Below, piece by piece: positions 57,139 through 64,000 of a stretch of DNA of 64,000 nucleotides. A model generated the notes under the pieces. The model did not search any database. It was not told where the DNA came from and saw only the letters and a program-made list of their open reading frames with translations. The stretch spans positions 3,224,001 through 3,288,000 of the forward strand of contig NZ_CP036348.1 in the NCBI RefSeq assembly GCF_007753095.1, written 5' to 3'. The stretch comes from Rosistilla carotiformis. Its GTDB lineage: Bacteria > Planctomycetota > Planctomycetia > Pirellulales > Pirellulaceae. How positions within the stretch are numbered: position 1 is the first letter of the stretch; the number at the start of each line of letters is the position of its first letter. The position numbers were made by a program, and so were the translations under genes.

Positions 57139-57451
57139 TCGCATCGTCCTTTGTGTCGCCCAAACCAGATCGGAATCCGAAGATCACGCAAACGCAGCTA
57201 TAAGCAAATCGAATCAAGTTCATAACATCGCGTATTTAAAGGCCCGTGCCCCGCAACACGCGATCATGCAAGTTTAACAAACTGGAGATTGAAAACCAAT
57301 CAGTCGCTTTAAGATTCGCATCGGTCAATCAATTGCTTTGCGTTGACGATGTGGCCTGGAGTGGATGGTAGCACATGGGAGGGTGCCCTTCCGGCAAACG
57401 GCTGCCAGGCAGGCATTTCCATGCACCTGGCGGATTGGCCATCGCAACGCA
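57139..57451. other. intergenic region between map and arsC
   Basis: About 310 bp with no recognised gene, RNA or repeat. It carries the map promoter; the arsC stop is at its right edge. Confidence 0.45.
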
Positions 57452-57802
57452 TTAGTTGTCCAGTATTGCCGCGATGTTCTCGATCGGGCGACCGATTGCA
57501 GCTTGGCCTTCGTGAACGACGATTGGCCGTTCGATCAGCTTTGGGTTGGCAGCCAAAACGGCCAACCACTCTTTGTCGGAAAGTGGCTTCTCCCCCAGCC
57601 CCAGTTCTTTGAAGACCGCTTCGCCACGCCGCGCCAACTGTTGCGGCGGAATCCCTAACATCGCAACGATCTCGGATAGTTCTTTTTCGGTCGGGGGCGT
57701 TTCGAGATATTTAACGACCGTATATTCGATCTTTCGGCTATCCAGCAATTCGACGGCGGCGCGCGATTTCGAACAGCGAGGGTTGTGATAAATCGTGGTC
57801 AT
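57452..57802 (-). CDS. arsC: Arsenate reductase-like protein (ArsC/Spx family, glutaredoxin type)
   Basis: A 116-residue cytoplasmic thioredoxin-fold protein. The active-site Cys is in IYHNPRCSKSR at the N-terminus. EYTVVKYLETPPTEKELSEI, the LLARRGE-like QLARRGEAVFKELGL and PIVVHEGQAAIGRP follow, giving the Arg residues of ArsC-type enzymes. The length matches ArsC. Arsenate reduction using glutathione/glutaredoxin is the family role; no ars transporter or regulator is near, so a general YffB/ArsC-like redox role is also possible. Confidence 0.85.
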   Translation of the reverse strand: MTTIYHNPRCSKSRAAVELLDSRKIEYTVVKYLETPPTEKELSEIVAMLGIPPQQLARRGEAVFKELGLGEKPLSDKEWLAVLAANPKLIERPIVVHEGQAAIGRPIENIAAILDN

Positions 57803-57932
57803 GGGATCCTTGCGGCGTTGCGAAAAAGAAGGCGGATGACGCGCGGCGGGACTTCGTTCGATCCTCGACCAACGCGGGGGATGATTGTATCGCGTCGACG
57901 AATCGGATCGAAGAGGTCCGCGAACCGCAGCC

Positions 57933-59087
57933 CTAGCGATGCTGCAAACGAAACTGCTTCGGCGTGATCCCCAATTGTTGCTGAAAGACGCGACACAAGT
58001 TTTGCGACGTTTGAAACCCGGTGCGGCGAGCGATCGCGATGATCTTGTCGTCGGTCTCCAACAGTTCCTTCCGGGCTCGGTTCAGTCGGACGTGTCGCAG
58101 TTCTTCCATCGGCGGGCGAATGTAGTATTCCCGAAATGCTTTCTCGAGCCCGCTGCGCGACATCGCAACGTGCCGCACGACATCCGTCATGTCGATCGCT
58201 TCGGCGCTGTGATCGTGGATGAAGCGGAGTGCGGCGACCACGGCGGGATGTTCCACGGCGAGACTGTCGGTGCTGCGCCGCTGGCAAACGCCGACCGCGG
58301 GAATATAGATCGGCGTCGCGGGAGCTGGCTCGCCACAGATCAGACGTTCCAACAGCGCAGCCCCTTGATAGCCGACCTGTTCCCAATTCGTGTTCACGCT
58401 CGATAGCGGCACACGCAGGCAATCGCAGATCGTATCGGTGTTGTCGACGCCCAGCACCGCAACTTGATCGGGAATCGCGATCCCCGCGGCGATGCACGCC
58501 TCGATCACTTCCACCGCTTCGACATCGCGCATCGCGAACACCGCCAACGGTTTGGGAAGCGTCGAAAGCCGCCGCACCAACCATCGGTGCCGTTGTTCAC
58601 GCGTGTCGGAGCTGCGTCCCGCCTCCTTGTTCCAATTGAGCACCTCGCATCGATGCCCCGCCACCGCCAGCGCCGTTTTAAACGCATCGCGACGAACCCG
58701 GCTGACGCCCAGATCCCAGCGATGCACAAAGGCAAAATTCCGAAACCCTCGCTCGACAAAATGCGCTGCCGCAATCCGTCCGATCGCCGCATTGTCCATC
58801 GTGACCCGGGGCAACGCGATATCGGGGCGGCTTTCCGCCAGATCGACGATCGGCACCTTCAAGCGTCGCAGCTTGCGCCACAGGTTTTGCCTCGCCCCCA
58901 GCAACGTCACCACTCCATCGCCGCGCCAGTGCTCGGGAACCAAATCATCGAAGTCGGCCGTCACGTGCCAATGATGATCGCGCGCAAATCGGGCAACCCC
59001 ATGATGGATCTCCGGGTAATACCAACCCAATGCAAGCAGGATATTGCGCGTTTCATTTCCCGGTCTCTCCACGTCTTGTAATCCCAT
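57933..59087 (-). CDS. XylR-type AraC family transcription regulator
   Basis: A 384-residue regulator with a LacI/periplasmic-binding-protein-like ligand domain (about 15-275) and a C-terminal AraC helix-turn-helix (about 285-384). The ligand part has NILLALGWYYPEIHHGVARF, VTMDNAAIGRIAAAHFVERG and VAVLGVDNTDTICD. The DNA-binding part has MTDVVRHVAMSRSGLEKAFR and HVRLNRARKELLETDDKI, then IARRTGFQTSQNLCRVFQQ. This is the architecture of E. coli XylR, which senses a sugar. ATG 59087 matches the domain start. It is divergent from the DUF1559 to sialic-acid gene block, so that block is its likely target; this is inferred. Confidence 0.9.
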   Translation of the reverse strand: MGLQDVERPGNETRNILLALGWYYPEIHHGVARFARDHHWHVTADFDDLVPEHWRGDGVVTLLGARQNLWRKLRRLKVPIVDLAESRPDIALPRVTMDNAAIGRIAAAHFVERGFRNFAFVHRWDLGVSRVRRDAFKTALAVAGHRCEVLNWNKEAGRSSDTREQRHRWLVRRLSTLPKPLAVFAMRDVEAVEVIEACIAAGIAIPDQVAVLGVDNTDTICDCLRVPLSSVNTNWEQVGYQGAALLERLICGEPAPATPIYIPAVGVCQRRSTDSLAVEHPAVVAALRFIHDHSAEAIDMTDVVRHVAMSRSGLEKAFREYYIRPPMEELRHVRLNRARKELLETDDKIIAIARRTGFQTSQNLCRVFQQQLGITPKQFRLQHR

Positions 59088-59481
59088 GCGTCCCACCACT
59101 TCACAAACAGCAACGCGTTGACAAGACACGCCCTGTTCGTGCCTGAAACCATTTCCCTGCACACCAGCCAATAAGCAACGTAATCTGCGGTAGTGAAAAT
59201 GCCAATACTTTTGCGGAACATGCGAATTGTCACCACGCGATCTTCACCTAGAATACAGCGGTGCTTATCCGGGCACTGCTGGCCCTAAACGGCAGATCGA
59301 GCAGCATTGATGAATTCCAAACGCATGCCATCACCTCAAACGCGGGGCGACGGGCATGCAAAAAGCTTTTGTTGCGAAACGACCGGTGATTTCACTTTGG
59401 TTTCGCGACGCCCCACCAGACGTTGTGTCCACAACGAAGAGATTCATTCGACTTTCCTATAGTTCCGTTGAGGTTCATGTG
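59088..59481. promoter_or_regulatory. divergent regulatory region between XylR-type regulator and DUF1559 gene
   Basis: About 390 bp separate the two divergent genes and should contain both promoters and any operator of the regulator. No clear operator palindrome could be identified by eye. No small gene or RNA is recognised. Confidence 0.4.
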
Positions 59482-60408
59482 ATGAAACGCAAACATTTAG
59501 GCTTCACCCTCGTCGAGCTGTTGGTTGTGATCGCAATCATCGGCATACTCGTCGGCCTGCTTTTGCCCGCAGTTCAAGCGGCTCGCGAGGCGGCTCGTCG
59601 GATGCAGTGCTCTAACAATCTCAAGCAGATCGGTTTGGCATTGCACAACTACCACGATACCTATCGGGTCTTGCCCACGGGCCAGCTGAGTGTCGAAACC
59701 GATAAGGTTTGCGTCGCCGACGGCTGTCGCTTTGCCAAATCGGGCTGGGCGTGGAGTGCGTTGATTCTTCCATTCCTCGAGTCGCAGAACATGTACGACC
59801 AGTTGGAGGTCACGCAAAAGCATTTGAAAGAACAGTACCTGAATCCATTGGTCGATCAACCTCTACCCGCCTATCGCTGTCCGTCGGATATCGGTGAGGA
59901 CCAGAGCGGGCACGTCGAAAGCTTTGGGCGATCGAACTACCCCGCCGTCTTCGGCTATTTGCGGCAATGGGTCAAAGACGAACCGCTGCCGATTCGCCCC
60001 GAAGGCGCGTTTGGCGTCAATGCCAAAGTCGCATTCCGCGACGTGTTGGATGGATTGAGCAACACATTGTTTATCGGGGAACGGTCGTCAGAAAAACGCA
60101 CCACCGGTACCGACGACGGCTACGGAGCGGCCGTTTGGCCTGGCGCACCGCGGACGCACAAATGTTTGTCCTGCAGCGGTGGCGGGTTGCTCACAATCGT
60201 TGGCGTCGTCACGTCCCCCATCAACGATCCCGCCTTGGTGTCGGCAACTAATTGGACGGGCAACCAGCCCTTCACCAGCCTTCATCCCGGCGGCGCGATG
60301 TTTGTGCTTGGCGATGGATCGGTCAGCTTCCTCACCGAAACCATCGACCAAACGGTCTATCAATATTTGGGCCACAAATCGGATGGAAATCCGGTCTCAC
60401 TGCCCTAA
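59482..60408 (+). CDS. DUF1559 domain-containing pilin-like protein, cassette 4
   Basis: A 308-residue, slightly shorter member of the DUF1559 family. It has the same prepilin signal ([19 protein letters not shown]) and [33 protein letters not shown], and the ending HPGGAMFVLGDGSVSFLTET. The middle has Cys pairs (VCVADGCRFA, HKCLSCSGGG) not seen in the other copies. ATG 59482 has GAGG 8 nt upstream; the open frame to 59356 is not supported. It is followed by a hairpin (60429-60448) and its lipoprotein partner. Placed before the sialidase-nanA block, it may share its regulation. Confidence 0.88.
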   Translation: MKRKHLGFTLVELLVVIAIIGILVGLLLPAVQAAREAARRMQCSNNLKQIGLALHNYHDTYRVLPTGQLSVETDKVCVADGCRFAKSGWAWSALILPFLESQNMYDQLEVTQKHLKEQYLNPLVDQPLPAYRCPSDIGEDQSGHVESFGRSNYPAVFGYLRQWVKDEPLPIRPEGAFGVNAKVAFRDVLDGLSNTLFIGERSSEKRTTGTDDGYGAAVWPGAPRTHKCLSCSGGGLLTIVGVVTSPINDPALVSATNWTGNQPFTSLHPGGAMFVLGDGSVSFLTETIDQTVYQYLGHKSDGNPVSLP

Positions 60409-60428
60409 CGAACCGCGTAAGGCAAAAG

Positions 60429-60448
60429 GAGGGTCGCCGTCGACCCTC
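60429..60448 (+). terminator. intercistronic hairpin in cassette 4
   Basis: An 8-bp perfect inverted repeat (gagggtcg and its complement) with the 4-nt loop ccgt lies 20 bp after the DUF1559 stop. It has no T-tract. Its position is the same as that of the hairpins in the two duplicated cassettes. Confidence 0.55.
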
Positions 60449-60496
60449 TGCCCAACGATTCACTCCCTCCCCCTCCATCGCGTTCTTCGGTTTACC

Positions 60497-60922
60497 ATGC
60501 CTTCACTTGCCATGTTGCTATCCGTTTCTCCGCAACGATCTGTATTCGCCGCCGCTCTGCTCACCCTTGTGTTGGTCGGATGCGGCGGATCCAACCTACC
60601 TGAACTCGGTGCGGTCACCGGCGTCGTTACCTACGAAGGGCGACCGGTCCCCAGTGCCGTCGTGACATTCCAACCTCAGGAAGGACGGCCGTCGGTTGCA
60701 ATGACCGACGACCAAGGACAATATGAATTGTTGTTTGTGAAGGATGCTCCCGGAGCGTTGCTGGGGGATCACAAGGTCACGATCAGCAATGAATCGGCGA
60801 TGGAAGGGGATCAATCGCCAAGCGATGCGATGCCGCTGCTGCCAGCGAAATTCAATGCCCAGTCCACCTTGACCGCGGTGGTCGAACCCGGTTCGCAAAC
60901 GATCGACTTTGCTCTGGAATAG
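60497..60922 (+). CDS. Small lipoprotein with carboxypeptidase-regulatory-like domain, cassette 4
   Basis: A 141-residue protein. The signal (FAAALLTLVLVGC) ends in a lipobox and is followed by GGSN. The mature domain reads VTGVVTYEGRPVPSAVVTFQ, MTDDQGQYELLFVKDAPGAL and HKVTISNESA, the same beta-sandwich as in the other cassettes but shorter in loops. ATG 60497 opens the signal; no strong ribosome site is visible. It follows the DUF1559 gene by 88 bp and precedes the sialidase-family gene by about 120 bp. Confidence 0.78.
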   Translation: MPSLAMLLSVSPQRSVFAAALLTLVLVGCGGSNLPELGAVTGVVTYEGRPVPSAVVTFQPQEGRPSVAMTDDQGQYELLFVKDAPGALLGDHKVTISNESAMEGDQSPSDAMPLLPAKFNAQSTLTAVVEPGSQTIDFALE

Positions 60923-61045
60923 ACTAGGCCAAAGCCGTGCTCATTCCGCGGTTCGTCGTTTGCCCATAAGCTGAGTTTAGCCGCGTCCTCACCCACGTTT
61001 CCCTACGACTCCTCGCATCCCATCTCCAACAAAGGATTTCTCACC

Positions 61046-62203
61046 ATGCTCCAGCGATTCTTAATTTCTGCAGGCTGTCTTTTAAGCGGCCTTGGGCTCG
61101 CTCACGCCGCCGAAAAGCCCAACCTTCCGATCGTCGATATCGCCAAGCAAACCGACCGGCATGTCGTGATCGCAGAGGGAACACCCAAGGTCTACCAAGG
61201 CCATCCAACGACACTGTTGATGCCCGATGGAAAAACGATCTTCACGGTCTGGTGCATCAATCACGGCGGATCGGCGGGACCGATGGCCAAGAGCAGCGAT
61301 GGAGGGCTGACCTGGTCGCGAATCGACGATCAATTGCCCGCTGGATTTTCGACCCATCAGAATTGCCCCAGCATCTACCGGTTGGTCGGTCCCGATAAAA
61401 AGGAACGGCTGTGGGTTTGGTCGGCAGCGCTCGGCAAACGAGGCGGTCCGGGAATGCCTAGCATCATGAGCGAAGATGGTGGGGCGACGTGGAAAGAGAT
61501 GCCGCCACTTGGATTTCCCTGCGTGATGACATTCAGCAGCGTCTTGCAACGCAAAGACGGCAGCTACATTGGGTTTTTCCACAAGGGCCCCGACGGAAAG
61601 GATCGCACACCATTGAACGTTCTGCAGACCGTGACCAACGATGGTGGGCTCACATGGTCGGAACCACGCGTGGTTGCCGCGGTGGAAGGGAAGAACCCAT
61701 GCGAACCGTTTGCGTTGCGATCGCCCGACGGAAAACAGATCTGCGTCCTGATGCGAGAGAACACCCACCGTGGCCGCAGTTTGATGATGTTCTCCGATGA
61801 CGAAGGGGAAACGTGGAGCGAACCGGTCGACACATCGTGGGGCTTGACCGGCGATCGACACATCGGCGTTCAATTGGAAGATGGCCGCTGGGTGTTCGCG
61901 TTCCGCGACGTCGCGATCAACAGCCCCACCCGCGGCGACTTCGTCGCTTGGGTCGGAACCTACGATGACATCCGCAACGGCCGACCGGGACAATATCGGA
62001 TCAAGCTGCTGCAGAACTACGCCTCCAACCGCCTCGATTGCGGTTATCCCGGCGTGGAACTTCTGCCCGACGGAACGATCGTCGCCACGACTTACGTCAA
62101 ATATGCTCCCGGCCCCGAAAAGCATTCGGTCGTTTCGACTCGGTTCAAAATTGCCGAAACCGATGCGATGGCCAACGACATCAAGACTTCAAACAACAAG
62201 TAA
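61046..62203 (+). CDS. Exported sialidase-family (BNR repeat) protein
   Basis: A 385-residue secreted protein with signal [16 protein letters not shown]. It has four Asp-box (BNR) repeats: [30 protein letters not shown] and [10 protein letters not shown]. These mark the six-bladed sialidase propeller. A clear FRIP motif is not seen, so sialidase activity is likely but not proven; other glycan hydrolases share the fold. It heads the tight group sialidase, nanA-type lyase (12 bp later) and kelch gene, which supports a role in releasing sialic acid from glycans outside the cytoplasm. Confidence 0.82.
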   Translation: MLQRFLISAGCLLSGLGLAHAAEKPNLPIVDIAKQTDRHVVIAEGTPKVYQGHPTTLLMPDGKTIFTVWCINHGGSAGPMAKSSDGGLTWSRIDDQLPAGFSTHQNCPSIYRLVGPDKKERLWVWSAALGKRGGPGMPSIMSEDGGATWKEMPPLGFPCVMTFSSVLQRKDGSYIGFFHKGPDGKDRTPLNVLQTVTNDGGLTWSEPRVVAAVEGKNPCEPFALRSPDGKQICVLMRENTHRGRSLMMFSDDEGETWSEPVDTSWGLTGDRHIGVQLEDGRWVFAFRDVAINSPTRGDFVAWVGTYDDIRNGRPGQYRIKLLQNYASNRLDCGYPGVELLPDGTIVATTYVKYAPGPEKHSVVSTRFKIAETDAMANDIKTSNNK

Positions 62204-62214
62204 CGGGTGAATCG

Positions 62215-63165
62215 ATGTCGTTGAAAACCGATCCGTTGCAGGGCTTGGTCGCTGCAACCTTTACGCCGCTGGCCGGCGACCGAACGGTCGATACTGCCCC
62301 AATCCCCGCCATGGTCGATCGCTTAGTCGACGACAACGTCGCGGGGTTGTATGTGTTGGGCAGCACCGGCGAAGGTCCGTCGCTGACAGCAACGGAACGG
62401 TGCACCGTTGCCGAAGCGTTTGTGCAATCGGCCGCCGGTCGGTTGCCGGTGATCGTGCAGGTGGGGTGCGAAAGCTTGAGCAGCGCCCGGGAACTGGCAG
62501 CCCACGCCCAGCGGATCGGTGCCGACGCGGTCTCCGCCGTCAGTCCGGTCTACTTCAAACCCGATTGCGTGGAGACGCTTGTCGATTCGATGGCAGAGAT
62601 CGCCGCGGGGGCCCCGAATCTGCCGTTCTATTACTACCACATCCCCGCGGTGACCGGCGTCAATTGCAGCATGGTCGACTTTTTGCGGCTGGCCGCCGAT
62701 CGCATCCCGACGCTGCGTGGGATCAAATTCACGTCGACCAACGTGTTTGAATTCCAAAGCTGTTTGGAGTTTGCCGGCGACCGATTCCAGTTGCTGTGGG
62801 GATTGGATGAGATGTTGTTGAGCGGCCTCGGCGCCGGTGCGCAAGCCGCCGTCGGCAGCACCTACAACTTTGCCGCCCCGATCTACCAGCGTCTATTGGC
62901 CGCCTTTGCCGCGGGCGATTTGGACGAGGCCCGCCGCCAACAGTCGCTGTCCCAAGCAATCGTTCGAGCGTTCATCCCCTACGGACCACGAGGTGCTCAA
63001 AAGGCGATCATGTCGATGATCGGCCACGATTGCGGCCCCAGCCGGCTGCCCGTCGCCACGCTAACACAATCGCAACGCGATGCCTTGCGCAACGATCTCG
63101 ATGCGATCGGCTTCTTCGATGCCGTGGGCGTCGATGGCTTGCAAGCGATCGGATCGACGACATGA
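62215..63165 (+). CDS. nanA: N-acetylneuraminate lyase
   Basis: A 316-residue class I aldolase that splits N-acetylneuraminate into N-acetylmannosamine and pyruvate; cytoplasmic. It has the NAL form of the pyruvate-binding loop, YVLGSTGEGPSLTATER (GSTGE rather than the GTTGE of dihydrodipicolinate synthase). It also has the catalytic Tyr in FYYYHIPAVTGV and the Schiff-base Lys in LRGIKFTSTN. GLDEMLLSGLGAGAQAAVGS and the C-terminal helices complete the barrel. ATG 62215 is preceded by GGGTGA. The stop overlaps the next start in ATGA, which indicates an operon with the kelch gene. Confidence 0.9.
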   Translation: MSLKTDPLQGLVAATFTPLAGDRTVDTAPIPAMVDRLVDDNVAGLYVLGSTGEGPSLTATERCTVAEAFVQSAAGRLPVIVQVGCESLSSARELAAHAQRIGADAVSAVSPVYFKPDCVETLVDSMAEIAAGAPNLPFYYYHIPAVTGVNCSMVDFLRLAADRIPTLRGIKFTSTNVFEFQSCLEFAGDRFQLLWGLDEMLLSGLGAGAQAAVGSTYNFAAPIYQRLLAAFAAGDLDEARRQQSLSQAIVRAFIPYGPRGAQKAIMSMIGHDCGPSRLPVATLTQSQRDALRNDLDAIGFFDAVGVDGLQAIGSTT

Positions 63166-64000
63166 GCGTTTCCCTGGTCTCCTGTCGAATCATCTGGCTC
63201 GTGAGCGCCATGCTCTTTGGCACTGCGGCGGTTTGCCCTGGTGATGAATCCCGCACCGAAGGCATTGCGCTCGACTGGCAACCGCTTCCCGATCTGCCAG
63301 ACGAACTGGGGGTTGCGGGCCCGTTTGCCGGAGTCCACAACGACGCGCTGATCGTCGCTGGCGGCGCGAACTTTCCGCTGCCGGTTTGGGAGACCGACAA
63401 AATCTGGCACGACCGGATTCATGTGCTGGTCCGTTCGGGCGAGCAGTTGCAGTGGATCGATGGCGGCACGCTACCCCGACCGATCGCTTACGGAGCAACC
63501 ATGTCGACCTCCGACGGCATCGTCTGTATTGGCGGCAACGATGCGGAGAATATCTTCGACGATGTGTTTGTGTTGCGCTGGAATGCGGAGACTCGAAAGG
63601 TCGAGCGACACGAATATCCCAAGCTTCCTCGCCCCTGTGTTTATGCTCAGGCGGCACTTATCGGCGACGTGATCTATCTCGCCGGGGGACAGACCGGAAG
63701 CGGGCTCGATTCGGCGATGGACAATCTATGGTCGCTCGATCTGTCCGCGCGCGATGATCCCCAGCGGTTTCAGTGGCGGGAACATCCGGCGTGTCCCGGC
63801 GGCCGTCGCGCGTTCAACTTGACCGTAGCCCAACACAACGGGCAAGAGGATTGTCTGTATGTGATCAGCGGTCGTCGCGATGGGGCAGAGGGAATCGAAT
63901 TCCTGGACGATGTTTGGGAATTCGCGCCTACGACGCAGACCTGGAGAAAACGCCGTTCCGCGCCACGATGCGTGATGGCGGGGACCGCGACCGGATCGGG
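63162..64000 (+). CDS. Kelch-repeat protein, NanM/cyclically permuted mutarotase type, 3' end outside window
   Basis: The reading frame runs from the ATG overlapping the nanA stop to the window edge (about 279 codons). The product starts with a signal (IIWLVSAMLFGTAAVCPG). Kelch blades follow: PFAGVHNDALIVAGGANFP, GGTLPRPIAYGATMSTSDGI, AALIGDVIYLAGGQTGSGLD and CLYVISGRRDGAEGIEF. The first lines resemble NanM, the sialic-acid mutarotase that converts alpha- to beta-N-acetylneuraminate in the periplasm, and related planctomycete cyclically permuted mutarotases. In some relatives a sodium:solute symporter follows, but the window ends too early to see. Confidence 0.85.
   Translation, partial: MSVSLVSCRIIWLVSAMLFGTAAVCPGDESRTEGIALDWQPLPDLPDELGVAGPFAGVHNDALIVAGGANFPLPVWETDKIWHDRIHVLVRSGEQLQWIDGGTLPRPIAYGATMSTSDGIVCIGGNDAENIFDDVFVLRWNAETRKVERHEYPKLPRPCVYAQAALIGDVIYLAGGQTGSGLDSAMDNLWSLDLSARDDPQRFQWREHPACPGGRRAFNLTVAQHNGQEDCLYVISGRRDGAEGIEFLDDVWEFAPTTQTWRKRRSAPRCVMAGTATGS

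Overview
The window reads as a chromosome segment of a planctomycete, most likely a Rhodopirellula-like member of the Pirellulales (inference from gene content). The main evidence is four DUF1559 genes, which encode type IV pilin-like N-termini with a terminal H-X9-DG-type motif. Supporting evidence is a giant ThuA/discoidin/propeller/HEAT/CxxCH secreted cytochrome, Tat-exported Gfo/Idh/MocA oxidoreductases, many small secreted proteins and loosely packed genes on both strands. No rRNA, tRNA, phage, transposase or CRISPR array was recognised, so this looks like resident chromosome rather than an island.

Layout. 1-1403: 5' part of a cbb3 oxidase subunit I gene, minus strand. 1.6-1.7 kb: a small intergenic repeat cluster. 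1.7-7.1 kb: bioB, then a tandemly duplicated two-gene cassette (DUF1559 protein plus small carboxypeptidase-regulatory-like lipoprotein). 7.1-7.9 kb: apparently empty. 7.9-16 kb: sixA-like phosphatase, tilS, a Gly-rich secreted protein, a DUF4256 protein, purL and a secreted SPOR-like protein. 15.8-20 kb: the 1404-residue PVC-type cytochrome. 20-31 kb: PHP phosphatase, beta-helix protein, haem-motif sensor kinase, two NarL-type response regulators, oxidoreductase, metallophosphoesterase, a divergent RNase HII-like protein and an SMP-30-like propeller. 31-37.5 kb: purH, a lone WYL-like domain, a secreted PHP protein, a BRCT-MerR-TPR protein and two small exported proteins. 37.6-41 kb: a KefA-size MscS channel. 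41.3-44.7 kb: an oadG-oadB-oadA sodium-pump decarboxylase operon, followed by a five-copy array of palindromic repeats. 45.3-57.8 kb: MFS transporter, a third DUF1559/lipoprotein pair, a secreted propeller, polA, a small exported protein, an oxidoreductase followed closely by ispD, map and arsC. 57.9-64 kb: an XylR/AraC regulator facing a fourth DUF1559/lipoprotein pair, then sialidase-family protein, nanA-type lyase and a kelch (nanM-like) gene. The last three are tightly packed and look like a sialic-acid operon.

How the genes work together. Housekeeping genes (bioB, tilS, purL, purH, polA, ispD, map) are scattered singly among planctomycete-specific secreted proteins. BioB makes biotin, the cofactor OadA needs. 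The sialidase, lyase and kelch genes form a release-cleave-epimerise set, probably controlled by the XylR-like regulator. The most unusual structures are the palindromic repeat array after oadA, the four DUF1559/lipoprotein cassettes with a hairpin between the two genes, the BRCT-MerR-TPR protein, and the RNase HII-like and SPOR-like proteins. Functional calls rest on motif reading only; no database search was possible.
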